Source of the DNA: Alphaproteobacteria bacterium
GTDB lineage: Bacteria > Pseudomonadota > Alphaproteobacteria > SHVW01
DNA: 41,849 bases
Assembly: GCA_016869645.1 (NCBI GenBank)
Contig: VGDO01000022.1
Location: 1 to 41,849 of the forward strand
Direction: 5' to 3'
The notes beneath the pieces are model-generated. The model saw only the letters and a list, made by a program, of their open reading frames with translations. It was not told the DNA's origin and did not search any database. The translations under genes were made by a program, and so were the position numbers. Of this stretch, positions 18,503-29,287 are shown piece after piece (positions within the stretch are counted from its first letter, which is position 1; each line of letters starts with the position of its first letter).

Positions 18503-18960
18503 TCAGCGGCGGGGCGGAATCCCAAGGCAGCGTCGCAGCCCCGCCCCGGCCAGGTTGGTCTGGCTGAGGTCCGTCCCGGTGAAATCGATGCCTTCGATGA
18601 TGGCGCCGCGCAGGTCGGCACCGCCAAGCCTGGCCCCGGCCACGTTGGGATAGACCATCCGGCCGGTCCGCTGGCCGTTCGGCGAATGGAGGTCCGCACC
18701 GACGATCTGCGCGCTGCGCAAGACCGCGCCCGCCATGTCGGCATTGGCGAAGATCGTGCCGGCGCACTGCGCCTGCCCGAAATCGGCCTTGGTGAGCGCC
18801 GCGCCGGTGATGTCGGCGAACATGAGCTGGGCACCGGCGAAAGCGGCGCCGGCCAGCTTGGTGCCGCTGAAATCGACGGCGCGCAGATCGCAGCTCGAGG
18901 AACCGATGCCCGGCATCTCGCGCCCGGCGACGTTCGCCCGCGCGCGATCGGCGCCGCTGG
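18503..18960 (-). pseudogene. truncated copy of the pentapeptide-repeat gene (C-terminal half)
   Basis: The open frame here is collinear, without gaps, with the last 150 residues of the neighbouring pentapeptide-repeat protein. By hand I count about 92 identities in 146 aligned residues, including GAQLMFAD, QAQCAGT, GADLRGA and the ending GIPP. The N-terminal block is missing: homology begins near 18950 at ARANVAG, in the old linker. The frame stays open to 19078 inside pccB, but the only in-frame starts are one inside pccB and an ATG at 18916 that would give 137 aa with a weak ribosome site. It is most likely a decayed tandem duplicate, though a short protein from 18916 cannot be excluded. 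Confidence 0.75.
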
Positions 18961-19013
18961 TCGTGGACCCGGTCAAAGGGGCGCAAACAAAGGATTGCGA
19001 AGCGATCGGCCCT

Positions 19014-20546
<1,533 letters not shown>

Positions 20547-20632
20547 CACATCCTCGCTGTCCCGATCGCCCAGGGAGCAGGCGCCCCGCCGGTCAGCAAC
20601 ACCTAACACTCCCTCCGCTGCGGCGCCACAGG

Positions 20633-21364
20633 TCAGGCCTCGAGCAGCCGCCAAAGCCGGTCCGCCGCGTCGAGATCCGCGCGAATCGCGGCCCGGCGCA
20701 CCGTCGCCTCGGCGTCCTCACCCCATTTCTCAATCTGGTATGTCTCGTCGAGCTGGGCGGCTGCGAAGGCCGCTTCGACGTCGAGTCGGCGCGCGGCGAG
20801 CGCGAGCGCAATCACCAGCGAGCCAGCGGCCGCCGTCGCGACGTGGAGCCCGGCCAGCGCCAGATCATCGAATCCGGCGACGGCACGGCTGAGCGCATTG
20901 AGCGCTCCAGCCGGCTGCCCCAGGGGCACGATGCCTGCCGTGACGCCCAACGGCGCGTCATAGGTCAGCGCCGCCCAATCGACCAGCGGCTGCCATGCCG
21001 CCTGCTGACGGCGCACCAGATCGGCCGGCGCCTCGGCGCGGTAGCACACGAGATCAGTGCCGCCATAGGCAGCGATCTCCTCGATGACGCGCTGGCGCTG
21101 CGGGGCAACGCGATCGATGGCCGTGCTGGCGAAAGTCATCATCGGCATGGTCGCGGGCGCGACCGTGTCGCCCTGGCTCGACCACTCCTCGGCGATCGCC
21201 GCAGCCAGCGCCCGGGTCGGCACAATCAGGGGCGCCTTGGCCGGCGTATGGATAGGCTTGCCGTCGAGCGCCACCGAGTAGCCGTCGGCGATGCCCGCGA
21301 AGCGGCCGCGCGCGGGCACAGCTTCGGCGCTCTTGTAGACGCGCTTGAATGCCGCGGAGGTCAC
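20633..21364 (-). CDS. ATP12 family F1-ATPase assembly chaperone
   Basis: This 243-aa protein belongs to the ATP12 family, chaperones that bind free F1 alpha subunits during ATP synthase assembly. The family is shared by mitochondria and alphaproteobacteria. Recognisable parts are [11 protein letters not shown] at the start, [39 protein letters not shown] and the later [13 protein letters not shown]. The GTG start overlaps the TGA of the upstream HAD gene as GTGA, so it is translationally coupled. No ATP synthase genes are nearby; the position behind rluC and HAD genes is common in this class. Confidence 0.92.
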   Translation of the reverse strand: MTSAAFKRVYKSAEAVPARGRFAGIADGYSVALDGKPIHTPAKAPLIVPTRALAAAIAEEWSSQGDTVAPATMPMMTFASTAIDRVAPQRQRVIEEIAAYGGTDLVCYRAEAPADLVRRQQAAWQPLVDWAALTYDAPLGVTAGIVPLGQPAGALNALSRAVAGFDDLALAGLHVATAAAGSLVIALALAARRLDVEAAFAAAQLDETYQIEKWGEDAEATVRRAAIRADLDAADRLWRLLEA

Positions 21365-22050
21365 GGGCCGGGCGTCACGCGGTCAGCCCAGTTCAGCAAG
21401 GTGCGCGCCAGAGCGTCGCCGGTCTGGACGACGGTCAACGCCCCGGCCTCGGTCAACTCGTGGGCCTCGTGATAGCCCCACGCAACGCCGATCGGCGCCA
21501 CCTTGGCGGCCCGCGCCATCTCGATGTCGAACGTCGTGTCGCCGATCATGACCGTCGCGTCGGGCGAGACGCCGAGCCGGGACATGGCATTGAGCAGCAT
21601 GCCCGGATGCGGCTTGCCCGGCGCGTCATCGGCGGTCTGCAGCACGTCGAAGCGTTCGACCAGCGCGTGGCGCTCGAGCGTCGCGATCAGCCCGCGCCGC
21701 GCCTTGCCGGTCGCGACACCAAGCAGGAATCCCGCCTGCTTCAGCGCGTCGAAGGTTTCGATCAAACCGGGGAAGAGCGGCTCGACATGTTCGGGTCGCT
21801 GGCGCAGCCGCACGAAATTGTCGCGATAGAACTGGACGAGCCGGTCGTGCAGATCGGGTCCGTGATCGGGAAACAGGCGGCCGATGCCGACCTTGAGCGG
21901 CAGCCCCACGCCGCGCTTGATCTGTTCGGCCGCAGGCATGACCAGGCCGAGCGCCTCGCAGGCCGCCGCCACACCGGCCACGATGGCGTGCTGGCTGTCG
22001 ACGATCGTGCCATCGCAGTCGAAGACGGCGAGCCGGAGTCCCCTGGTCAT
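21361..22050 (-). CDS. HAD-family hydrolase, phosphoglycolate-phosphatase-like
   Basis: This 229-aa haloacid-dehalogenase phosphatase has motif I FDCDGTIVDSQ with the nucleophile D11 and acid D13, motif II GVATGKARRG, the lysine of motif III in GKPHPGML, and motif IV MIGDTTFDIEMA. The helical cap between motifs I and II is of the Gph/beta-phosphoglucomutase type. The ATG at 22050 was chosen because MTRGLRLAVFDCDG fits the family. A promoter-like -10 box ends only seven bases upstream, so translation may be leaderless. Its stop overlaps atp12. Phosphoglycolate is a likely substrate but is not proven by motifs. Confidence 0.92.
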   Translation of the reverse strand: MTRGLRLAVFDCDGTIVDSQHAIVAGVAAACEALGLVMPAAEQIKRGVGLPLKVGIGRLFPDHGPDLHDRLVQFYRDNFVRLRQRPEHVEPLFPGLIETFDALKQAGFLLGVATGKARRGLIATLERHALVERFDVLQTADDAPGKPHPGMLLNAMSRLGVSPDATVMIGDTTFDIEMARAAKVAPIGVAWGYHEAHELTEAGALTVVQTGDALARTLLNWADRVTPGP

Positions 22051-22057
22051 TCCGGCC

Positions 22058-22086
22058 CTTATAGGGATTCGGCCGAAGGTGAGCAA
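22058..22086 (-). promoter_or_regulatory. leaderless-type promoter of the HAD gene
   Basis: On the minus strand TTGCTC (22081-22086), a 17-bp spacer and TATAAG (22058-22063) end seven bases before the ATG at 22050. The spacer contains the palindrome TTCGGCCGAA (22067-22076). This would start a separate HAD-atp12 transcript. Confidence 0.45.
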
Positions 22087-22133
22087 ACCATCGATTTCTT
22101 TCCGTTATTACAATGTGTTATGCGCCCAGGCTC

Positions 22134-23126
22134 TCAATTCGACGCGGGGAATGGATCCTCGTCGAGATCGGGCGACCAGCCGAACATGCGCCAGGTTGCC
22201 GCCATGTGCTCGGGCAGCGGCGCCACGAGGCGCAGCGGTTTCGCACCCCGCCGCGGCAGGGTCAAGGCGCGCGCATGGAGGTGGAGCTTCCTGGAGAGAC
22301 CTTGGCCGGTGATGAAGGCCGACGCGCCGCCATACTTGCCGTCGCCCAGGATCGGCGCACCCAGCGCACGCGCGTGTACGCGGATCTGGTGCGTGCGACC
22401 GGTCAGCGGCATGAAGGCAACCCAGGCGAGGCGCTGGCCGGCGGCATCGATCACCGTATAGAGCGTCACCGCGCGCCGTCCGGCATCCTCGTCGACGACG
22501 ACCTTCTCGCCACCGGCGCCACCCTGCTTGTCGAGCGCCAGATCGATCTTGCCCTGTCGCGGGCGCGGCACGCCGGCGGTCACCGCCCAGTAGATCTTGC
22601 GCGCCGCGCGATCGCGAAACGCGTCGCCGAGGCGCGAAGCGGCGGCCGCGGAGCGCGCGACGATCATGACGCCCGAGGTGTCCCGGTCGAGGCGATGGAC
22701 GAGCCGCGGCCGCTCGGGCGAGTCGAAACGCAGCGCATCGAGCCAAAGATCGAGATGCCGCTCGGTGCCTGTGCCGCCCTGGACGGCAAGGCCAGGCGGC
22801 TTGTTGATCGCGATCAGCTCATCGTCCTTGTAGAGCACGAGGCTGCGCAGCTCGGCCGCGATTTTCTCATCGACCGGCGGCGGCGCCGAACGGACAGGTG
22901 CGCGATCAGGCTTCGGTGCCGGCCCGAGCGGCGGCACGCGCACGGACTGCCCGACCATCAACCGCTCGCCGGCCTTGGCTCGCTTGCCGTCGACGCGGAT
23001 CTGGCCGGTGCGCAGCAGCTTCTCGAGCCGGCCGTGCCCGAGCTCGGGGAAACGGCGCTTGAACCAGCGGTCGAGCCGAAGATCCCCCTCGTCGGCGCCG
23101 ACCGAGACCGTCTGGACCTTGGTCAT
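22134..23126 (-). CDS. rluC: RluA/RluC-family 23S rRNA pseudouridine synthase
   Basis: This 330-aa enzyme has an N-terminal S4 RNA-binding domain (DLRLDRWFKRRFPELG and RTGQIRVDGKR, residues 15-55) and a pseudouridine synthase domain with the catalytic aspartate in RLVHRLDRDTSGVM. The motif PLTGRTHQIRVHARALG and the GDGKYGG element fit the RluC/RluD subfamily, which modifies 23S rRNA uridines. The ATG at 23126 overlaps the crcB stop as ATGA; the much longer frame reaching 23633 is a shadow. RluC is more likely than RluD from the length and sequence; I am not certain. Confidence 0.88.
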   Translation of the reverse strand: MTKVQTVSVGADEGDLRLDRWFKRRFPELGHGRLEKLLRTGQIRVDGKRAKAGERLMVGQSVRVPPLGPAPKPDRAPVRSAPPPVDEKIAAELRSLVLYKDDELIAINKPPGLAVQGGTGTERHLDLWLDALRFDSPERPRLVHRLDRDTSGVMIVARSAAAASRLGDAFRDRAARKIYWAVTAGVPRPRQGKIDLALDKQGGAGGEKVVVDEDAGRRAVTLYTVIDAAGQRLAWVAFMPLTGRTHQIRVHARALGAPILGDGKYGGASAFITGQGLSRKLHLHARALTLPRRGAKPLRLVAPLPEHMAATWRMFGWSPDLDEDPFPASN

Positions 23127-23497
23127 GTCATGAAGAGGCGGACGAGGTGCAGCCCGGCGACGAGGCCGAGCAGCGACAGCACGACCGAGCCGAGGACATA
23201 GACCGCCGCCCAGCCGAGATCGCCGCGCTGAATCAGCAGAACGGCGTCGAGCGAAAAGCTCGAGAAGGTCGTGAAGCCGCCGAGGATGCCGACCGTCAGA
23301 AAGGCGCGCATGTCCGGGCTGGCGTTCCACGCGAGGGCCATGGCCTCGGCCAAGGCACCCATGACGGCCGAGCCCAGGATATTCACGAGCATGACGCCGA
23401 GCGGAAAGGCAGGTCCGAAGAGGTGGCCGATCCAGCCGGCCATCAGGTAGCGGGCGACCGAACCGAGCGCGCCGCCGGCGGCAATCGCGAGGATCAT
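23123..23497 (-). CDS. crcB: fluoride exporter CrcB/Fluc
   Basis: This 124-aa protein is a small four-helix Fluc fluoride channel that works as an antiparallel dimer. Signatures are AAGGALGSVARYL at the N-terminus, the NILGSAVMG helix with its conserved asparagine, and GGFTTFSSFS, whose phenylalanines line the fluoride pore. The ATG at 23497 is preferred to one two codons earlier because AGGA then lies eight bases upstream. No fluoride riboswitch is visible. It starts 169 bp after rarA and overlaps the rluC-type gene. Confidence 0.93.
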   Translation of the reverse strand: MILAIAAGGALGSVARYLMAGWIGHLFGPAFPLGVMLVNILGSAVMGALAEAMALAWNASPDMRAFLTVGILGGFTTFSSFSLDAVLLIQRGDLGWAAVYVLGSVVLSLLGLVAGLHLVRLFMT

Positions 23498-23520
23498 GGT
23501 CATTCCTGGTGCATCCACTT

Positions 23521-23636
23521 TCTCCCACCCTCGCGCGAAAGCGCGGGGGAGGATCGGGGTGGGGGTCCGCAGCAGTCGGCGATTGCCCTTCGGGCCCCCA
23601 CCTCGGTCTTCCCCCACCTGCGGCGGGGGACAAAGT
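23521..23636. repeat. REP-like palindromic element
   Basis: The rarA-crcB gap holds two GC-rich hairpins. The first has CGCGC (23532-23536), a GAAA tetraloop and GCGCG (23541-23545), flanked by CCCACCC and GGGGTGGG arms. The second pairs a C-rich run near 23610 with GGGGGA near 23630 around ACCTGCGGC. This style resembles dispersed REP/BIME elements in GC-rich proteobacteria, but only one locus is visible here. Confidence 0.5.
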
Positions 23637-23666
23637 TACGCTGGCTTGATGGTCGCAGCCGAATCC

Positions 23667-25013
23667 TCACTCCGCCTCTCCGCTCTTTGCCTGGCGCAGC
23701 TTCGCCCAGTAGTCGAGTCGTTTCCGGATTTCGCGCTCGAAGCCGCGCTCGACCGGCTCATAGAGCGCGCGCCGCGCCATGCCGTCGGGAAAGTAGTTCT
23801 GGCCGGAGAAGGCGTCCTCGGCGTCGTGGTCGTACTGGTAGCCCCGGCTGTAGCCGAGCTCCTTCATCAGCCGGGTCGGCGCGTTGAGGATGTGCTTGGG
23901 CGGCATCAGCGAGCCGGTGTCACGCGCCGCCGCCATGGCCGCGCCGTGCGCGCGGTAGGCGGCGTTCGACTTGGGCGCGGTGCCGAGATAGATCACGCAT
24001 TGGACCAGCGCCAGCTCGCCCTCGGGCGAGCCCAGCCGCTCATAGGCCTCCCACGCCGCCATCGCCTGGTGCACCGCCTCGGGGTCGGCGAGGCCGATAT
24101 CCTCGATCGAGAAGCGCAGCAGGCGGCGCGCGATGTAGCGCGGGTCCTCGCCGCCCGACAGCATGCGCGCCAGCCAGTAGAGCGCCGCATCGGTATCGGA
24201 GCCACGCAGCGACTTGTGCAGCGCGCTGATCAGGTTGTAGTGCTCCTCGCGGTCCTTGTCGTAGACCGGCGCGCGTTTCTGTACGACCGTCGCGAGGCCG
24301 GCGGGATCGAGCAGCGGCGCCTCGGGCAGCGTGAACAACTCCTCGGCGAGATTGAAAAGGTAGCGGCCGTCGCCATCGGCCATGGCCTTGAGCGCGGCAC
24401 GCGCCGCCTCGTCGAGCGGCAGCCTGCGGCCGGCTGCCGCCTCGGCACGCCCGATCAGGAGATCGAGCGCCTTTTCGTCGAGGCGGTGCAGCACGAAGAC
24501 CTGCGTGCGCGACAGCAGCGCGGCGTTCAGCTCGAAGGACGGGTTCTCGGTTGTCGCGCCGACCAGCGTCACCGTGCCGTCCTCGACATAGGGCAAAAAA
24601 CCGTCCTGCTGGGCGCGGTTGAAGCGATGGATCTCGTCGATGAAGAGCAGCGTGCCGCGGCCGCCGGCGCGCCGTCCGCGCGCCGCCTCGAACACGCGGC
24701 GCAGATCGGCGACGCCGGAGAAGACCGCCGACAACGGCTCGAAGTGCAGGTCGGTCTTGTCGGCGAGCAGGCGGGCGAGCGTCGTCTTGCCGCAGCCGGG
24801 CGGGCCCCACAGGATCATCGAGGCCAACCGGCCCTGCGCCACCATGCGGCCGATCGGCTTGTCGGGCTTGAGCAGGTGGTCCTGGCCGACCACCTCGTCG
24901 AGCGTCTTGGGCCTGAGGCGGTCGGCGAGCGGCCGGGGCGCTTCGGCTTCGAACAGGCCCGGCGAGCCCAAACCTGGAGCGCCCATTGGGGCGCCGGCGC
25001 CCTTGCGCGCCAC
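23667..25013 (-). CDS. rarA: replication-associated recombination protein A (AAA+ ATPase)
   Basis: This 448-aa clamp-loader-like AAA+ protein of the RarA/MgsA/WRNIP1 family acts at stalled replication forks. The Walker A motif is GPPGCGKTT, Walker B is LLFIDEIHRF, sensor 1 is VGATTENPSFELN, and the C-terminal tetramerisation region contains SDTDAALYWLARML and LPPKH-like SLMPPKHILNAPTRLMK. The GTG start overlaps the degP TAG by one base (TAGTG). An ATG nine codons later is an alternative. It lies between degP and crcB. Confidence 0.96.
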   Translation of the reverse strand: MARKGAGAPMGAPGLGSPGLFEAEAPRPLADRLRPKTLDEVVGQDHLLKPDKPIGRMVAQGRLASMILWGPPGCGKTTLARLLADKTDLHFEPLSAVFSGVADLRRVFEAARGRRAGGRGTLLFIDEIHRFNRAQQDGFLPYVEDGTVTLVGATTENPSFELNAALLSRTQVFVLHRLDEKALDLLIGRAEAAAGRRLPLDEAARAALKAMADGDGRYLFNLAEELFTLPEAPLLDPAGLATVVQKRAPVYDKDREEHYNLISALHKSLRGSDTDAALYWLARMLSGGEDPRYIARRLLRFSIEDIGLADPEAVHQAMAAWEAYERLGSPEGELALVQCVIYLGTAPKSNAAYRAHGAAMAAARDTGSLMPPKHILNAPTRLMKELGYSRGYQYDHDAEDAFSGQNYFPDGMARRALYEPVERGFEREIRKRLDYWAKLRQAKSGEAE

Positions 25014-26422
25014 TACTGGACCACCACGTTCATCACCTGGTCGCCGCGCCGAATGCGGAGCCGCCAGGCATTCGACGCCGAGTTGATCGCGCCTTTGAGG
25101 GCGTCGATCGAGTCGATGTCGCGGTCATTGAGGCGCAGCACGATGTCGCCCGGCTGGAGGCCGATGCGCGCGGCGGCCGCGCTGCGCCGCAGCTCGAGGA
25201 CGACGACGCCCTTCTGCAGCGGGTCGAGGCCGAGCTCTTCGGCGAAAGCCGGCGACAGGTTGCCGACCACGGCGCCGGCGAGCGGGTGGCGTCCGTCAAG
25301 CCGCGTCGGGCTGGGCGCGGGGTTTGCCGGCGGCGGCTCGAGGGGCAGGCTGGCCGTCGCGGCGCGGCCACGCCGGACGTAGTCGATCCTCGCGGCGCCG
25401 CCGAGCGGCAGGGTCGCCACGCGATAGCGCAGCGCGCCGAAATCCTCGACTTCGCGTCCGTCGACCCGGGTGACGACGTCGCCGGTTCGGAGCCCGGCGC
25501 GCTCGGCGGGACCGCCGCCATAGACCTGCTTGAGGACGACGCCGACCGGCCGGTCGAGGCCGAGCGAATTGGCGACCTCCGAGGTGACGCCGTCGCCGGC
25601 GGCGCCCAGCCAGGCGCGCACGATGCGCTGGCCGTCGCCCTGGATCACGGTCGCGACCATGTTGGACGGGATGGCGAAGCCGATGCCGATCGATCCGCCG
25701 CTGCGCGAGAAGATGGCCGTGTTGATGCCGACCAGGCGGCCGTCCATGGCGACCAGCGCGCCGCCCGAATTGCCCGGATTGATCGCCGCGTCGGTCTGGA
25801 TGAAGAAGCTGAGATCGGTGATGCCGACCGCGGTGCGCGCGACCGCCGAGACGATGCCCTGCGTCACGGTCTGGCCGACACCGAACGGATTGCCGATCGC
25901 GAGTACGAAGTCGCCGACCTCGAGGTCGTCGGAGTTACGCAATTCGAGGAAGGGCAGTTCCTCGCCGCGCGGATCGATCTTGAGCACGGCGAGATCGGTG
26001 CGCTCGTCGCTGCGCAGGAGCGTCGCCTCAAACTCGCGTCGGTCCGACAGCACGACCGAGATCTCGTCGGCGTCCTTGACCACATGGTGATTGGTCACGA
26101 TCGTGCCGTTGGGGCGCACGATGACGCCGGAGCCGAGCGAGTTCTGCACGCGCGGGCCCATCTGGCCGAAGGGCTGCTGGTCGCCGAAGAAGCGCCGGAA
26201 GAACGGGTCGTCCATCAGCGGCGAGGCGGCGCGCTGCTGCACCTTCTTCTTGGTGTAGACGTTGACCACCGCCGGCGCCGCGCGCTTGACCAGCGGCGCG
26301 AAGCTGAGCGTGACCTGCTCGCGGCTCTGCGGCGTGACGCGCTGGGTCTGGGCCGAGGCCGGAACGGCGGCGAGCAGGGTCAGGCTGGCGAGGATGGCCC
26401 ACAGGCTCAATCGGGCGGACAT
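25013..26422 (-). CDS. degP: Do-family periplasmic serine protease (DegP/DegQ/HtrA)
   Basis: This 469-aa periplasmic protease/chaperone has a signal peptide cleaved after PASA (residue 24). The trypsin-like domain has the catalytic triad H113 in TNHHVV, D143 in RTDLAVLK and S219 in NPGNSGGAL. Two PDZ domains follow, the first around GVVLKQVYGGGPAERAGLRTGD and the second around GVVVLELRRSAAAARIG (both quoted in part). Whether it is DegP or DegQ cannot be decided. The ATG at 26422 begins MSARLSLWAILA. Its stop overlaps rarA. It follows the ribosomal operon after a terminator and a 282-bp gap. Confidence 0.94.
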   Translation of the reverse strand: MSARLSLWAILASLTLLAAVPASAQTQRVTPQSREQVTLSFAPLVKRAAPAVVNVYTKKKVQQRAASPLMDDPFFRRFFGDQQPFGQMGPRVQNSLGSGVIVRPNGTIVTNHHVVKDADEISVVLSDRREFEATLLRSDERTDLAVLKIDPRGEELPFLELRNSDDLEVGDFVLAIGNPFGVGQTVTQGIVSAVARTAVGITDLSFFIQTDAAINPGNSGGALVAMDGRLVGINTAIFSRSGGSIGIGFAIPSNMVATVIQGDGQRIVRAWLGAAGDGVTSEVANSLGLDRPVGVVLKQVYGGGPAERAGLRTGDVVTRVDGREVEDFGALRYRVATLPLGGAARIDYVRRGRAATASLPLEPPPANPAPSPTRLDGRHPLAGAVVGNLSPAFAEELGLDPLQKGVVVLELRRSAAAARIGLQPGDIVLRLNDRDIDSIDALKGAINSASNAWRLRIRRGDQVMNVVVQ

Positions 26423-26481
26423 GGTCTAGCATGTAGGCCAGGGCCGCCGCGCCGTCCAGGGGGACCCTCAATCGGGACAGG

Positions 26482-26493
26482 GGGAGGCCTCCC
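26482..26493. repeat. short perfect palindrome in the degP upstream gap
   Basis: GGGAGGCCTCCC is a perfect 12-bp palindrome, followed by CGGCTTCG and another C-rich run to 26510. It lies in the 282-bp gap between rplQ and degP (26423-26704). Apart from this element and the hairpin at 26656, I see no gene in that gap. No clear degP promoter could be assigned. Confidence 0.35.
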
Positions 26494-26655
26494 GGCTTCG
26501 CCCCTCCCTCTCCATCGGGCCGCGGTTTTGCTCTGCGCTTCTTTCAGACGTCGACTCACGAGGACGCCCTAGCGCTTCGCTAACCCTTCGCCGCCATCAG
26601 GCTGGGTAGAGGACTTCCACCTCCAAGCGGTCGATCATGTTCGGCACACAACGAG

Positions 26656-26680
26656 GAAGGGCGGCCATCGGCCGCCCTTC
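26656..26680 (-). terminator. terminator hairpin of the ribosomal superoperon
   Basis: GAAGGGCGGCC (26656-26666) and GGCCGCCCTTC (26670-26680) form a perfect 11-bp stem with a 3-nt loop, 24 bp after the rplQ stop. On the minus strand CTCGTTGTG follows, a weak U-tract. It is the obvious end of the rpsJ-rplQ gene set. Confidence 0.75.
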
Positions 26681-26704
26681 GAAGGTCGAAAACCGGCGTA
26701 GCGC

Positions 26705-27145
26705 TTACGCAGCCGCCGGCTGCTCCGCCTCGGCCGATTGCTTGGCAGCGTCCTTGGTCGGACCGGAATCGGTGCCCTTGGCGGCGGGATCGCGATCGAT
26801 CAGCTCGATCAGCGCCATGGCGGCCGCGTCGCCGTGGCGGAACCCGGCGCGCACCACGCGGCAATAGCCGCCTTGGCGCGTCTTATAGCGCTCGGCGATC
26901 GTGGTGAAGAGCTTCTCGGTCACCTTGGCCTCGCCCAGCACGCTGAGCGCCTGCCGGCGCGCATGGAGCCCGCCGCGCTTGCCCAGAGTGATCAGCTTCT
27001 CGACAATCGGGCGCAGGTCCTTCGCCTTGTGCAAGGTCGTCGTGATCTGCTCGTGCTTGATCAGCGACGCCGCCAGGTTGTCGAACATCGACTTGCGGTG
27101 ATCCGAGCGGCGGCTGAACTTACGGCCGCGATTGCCGTGACGCAT
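26705..27145 (-). CDS. rplQ: 50S ribosomal protein L17
   Basis: This 146-aa L17 lies near the peptide exit tunnel of the large subunit. It begins [20 protein letters not shown] (the conserved opening) and contains [20 protein letters not shown] and [19 protein letters not shown]. The last 25 residues are an Ala/Glu-rich tail that varies between species. The ATG at 27145 has GGGAGAGG upstream. It is the final gene after rpoA, 54 bp behind it, and is followed by the terminator hairpin. Confidence 0.98.
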   Translation of the reverse strand: MRHGNRGRKFSRRSDHRKSMFDNLAASLIKHEQITTTLHKAKDLRPIVEKLITLGKRGGLHARRQALSVLGEAKVTEKLFTTIAERYKTRQGGYCRVVRAGFRHGDAAAMALIELIDRDPAAKGTDSGPTKDAAKQSAEAEQPAAA

Positions 27146-27199
27146 GATACCTCTCCCAAGCCCTGCCGCTCGCCCAATCCAGATAGCTCCGGGGGGCGA

Positions 27200-28216
27200 T
27201 CAATACGGCTCTTCCAGACGCTTTGCCAATTCCTCGATGTTCTCGGGCGGCCAGTTCGTGATCTCCATGCCCAGGTGCAGGCCCATCTGCGCCAGGACCT
27301 CCTTGATCTCGTTGAGCGACTTGCGGCCGAAATTGGGCGTCCGCAGCATCTCCGCCTCGGTCTTCTGCACGAGGTCGCCGATATAGACGATGTTGTCGTT
27401 CTTCAGGCAGTTGGCCGAGCGCACGCTGAGCTCGAGCTCGTCGACCTTGCGCAGCAGGTTGCGGTTGAACGGCAGCTCGGCCGGCTTCTCCTCTTCGGTG
27501 ACCGCCTTGGGCTCCTCGAAGTTGATGAAGAGTTGGAGCTGGTCCTGCAGGATGCGCGCGGCCAGCGCCACTGCGTCCTCGGGCGTGACCGAGCCGTCGG
27601 TCTCGACGCGCAGCGACAGCTTGTCGTAGTCGGTGACCTGGCCGACGCGGCTGTTCTCGACCTTGTAGGAGACGCGGCGGATCGGGCTGAACAGGGCGTC
27701 GACCGGAATGAGACCGATCGGCGCGTCCTCGGGCCGGTTCTGCGTCGCCGCGACGTAGCCCTTGCCGGACTCGACCGTCATCTCCATGGCGATCTTGGCG
27801 CCCTGGTCGAGCGTGCAGATCACGAGCTCGGGATTCATGATCTCGATGTCGTGGCCGGTCTCGACCATGCCGGCGGTCACCTCGCCCGGGCCGGTCGCCT
27901 TCAGGCGGATGCGCTTCTGCCCCTCGCCGTGCATGCGCAGGCTCATCGCCTTGATATTCAGCACGATGTCGGTGACGTCCTCGCGCACGCCGGGGATCGA
28001 GGAGAACTCGTGCAGCACGCCCTCGATCTGCAGCGACGTTACGGACGCACCCTGCAGCGACGACAGCAGCACGCGACGCAGAGCGTTGCCCAGCGTCAGA
28101 CCGAAGCCGCGCTCGAGGGGCTCGGCGACGACGGTGGCGATCCGCTTGGGATCGTCACCCGACTCGACGTTGAGCTTGTTCGGCTTGATGAGTGCTTGCC
28201 AGTTCTTTTGGATCAC
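27200..28216 (-). CDS. rpoA: RNA polymerase alpha subunit
   Basis: This 338-aa alpha subunit has the N-terminal assembly domain (residues 1-235), including [17 protein letters not shown], and the C-terminal DNA-binding domain (about 255-325), with [15 protein letters not shown] and [17 protein letters not shown]. The GTG at 28216 gives [15 protein letters not shown], the standard alphaproteobacterial start, and GAGG lies nine bases upstream. Two upstream ATGs (28231, 28321) are less likely. It sits between rpsK and rplQ as in all proteobacteria. Confidence 0.96.
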   Translation of the reverse strand: MIQKNWQALIKPNKLNVESGDDPKRIATVVAEPLERGFGLTLGNALRRVLLSSLQGASVTSLQIEGVLHEFSSIPGVREDVTDIVLNIKAMSLRMHGEGQKRIRLKATGPGEVTAGMVETGHDIEIMNPELVICTLDQGAKIAMEMTVESGKGYVAATQNRPEDAPIGLIPVDALFSPIRRVSYKVENSRVGQVTDYDKLSLRVETDGSVTPEDAVALAARILQDQLQLFINFEEPKAVTEEEKPAELPFNRNLLRKVDELELSVRSANCLKNDNIVYIGDLVQKTEAEMLRTPNFGRKSLNEIKEVLAQMGLHLGMEITNWPPENIEELAKRLEEPY

Positions 28217-28328
28217 GGTCTCGGACCTCATGGTCGATGGATGCCGCAGCATCAGCGATGAATTCATCAATACCTCTATCAGCGCATGGCTCGCGGGCGG
28301 CCCGGCCGAAGCGGACCGCAAAGCCCGC

Positions 28329-28730
28329 TCAGACGCGCCGGCGCTTGGGCGGTCGGCAGCCGTTGTGGGGGATCGGCGTCACGTCGCGGATCGACAGCAC
28401 CGCGAAGCCGACAGTCTGGAGCGCGCGCAGCGCCGATTCACGACCGGCTCCGGGGCCCTTCACCTCGATCTCCAGCGTGCGCATGCCGTGCTCCATCGCC
28501 TTGCGCCCGGCATCCTCGGCAGCGACCTGTGCCGCGTAGGGCGTCGACTTGCGCGAGCCCTTGAAGCCCAGGCTGCCCGACGACGACCAAGCGATGGTGT
28601 TGCCCTGCGCGTCGGTGATGGTGACGGTGGTGTTGTTGAAGCTGGCGTTGACGTGGGCAACGCCTGCCGTGATGTTCTTGCGTTCGCGCCGGCGCGGACG
28701 TGCGGCAGCGGGGGTCTGTGGCTTCGCCAT
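28329..28730 (-). CDS. rpsK: 30S ribosomal protein S11
   Basis: This 133-aa S11 belongs to the platform of the small subunit, next to the Shine-Dalgarno helix. Conserved parts are [54 protein letters not shown] (the universal C-terminus, quoted to 20 residues). The N-terminal 20 residues are a basic Pro/Arg-rich extension usual for alphaproteobacteria. It follows rpsM by 21 bp and precedes rpoA by 112 bp. Confidence 0.98.
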   Translation of the reverse strand: MAKPQTPAAARPRRRERKNITAGVAHVNASFNNTTVTITDAQGNTIAWSSSGSLGFKGSRKSTPYAAQVAAEDAGRKAMEHGMRTLEIEVKGPGAGRESALRALQTVGFAVLSIRDVTPIPHNGCRPPKRRRV

Positions 28731-28751
28731 GATAGCTGTCGTCCCTCGAAC

Positions 28752-29132
<381 letters not shown>

Positions 29133-29233
29133 GACGGTGTCTCCTGATTTTCACGAACGGCAATGGATCGGGCCCGTAGCCGGACCCAGGCCGGCGACGG
29201 AACAGACCCAAATTGCGGACAAACGGAACCCTT

Positions 29234-29250
29234 CGGCCGCAGGGCGGCCG
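29234..29250 (-). promoter_or_regulatory. hairpin in the rpsM leader
   Basis: CGGCCGC (29234-29240) and GCGGCCG (29244-29250) form a perfect 7-bp stem with a 3-nt loop just downstream of the predicted rpsM transcription start. The leader is about 120 nt and also contains GC-rich segments near 29175-29200. It could be a site of ribosomal-protein feedback, by analogy with the S4-regulated alpha operon of E. coli; no S4 gene is in this window. Confidence 0.4.
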
Positions 29251-29259
29251 GGCGGGCGG

Positions 29260-29287
29260 ATTATAGGGATGGGGCGATCGGAGTCAA
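29260..29287 (-). promoter_or_regulatory. strong sigma70 promoter upstream of rpsM
   Basis: On the minus strand TTGACT (29282-29287), a 16-bp spacer and a perfect TATAAT (29260-29265) lie in the adk-rpsM gap. This is the best promoter match noticed in the window. Transcription would start near 29253, giving a leader of about 120 nt before the rpsM GTG. Confidence 0.75.

Noticed and set aside
23498..23666. Fluoride riboswitch before crcB
   Set aside because: The gap does not show the conserved fluoride aptamer pattern; it is filled by the REP-like hairpins.
26580..26864. Short minus-strand frame downstream of and overlapping rplQ
   Set aside because: It is in a different frame over rplQ and the terminator hairpin and has no family features.
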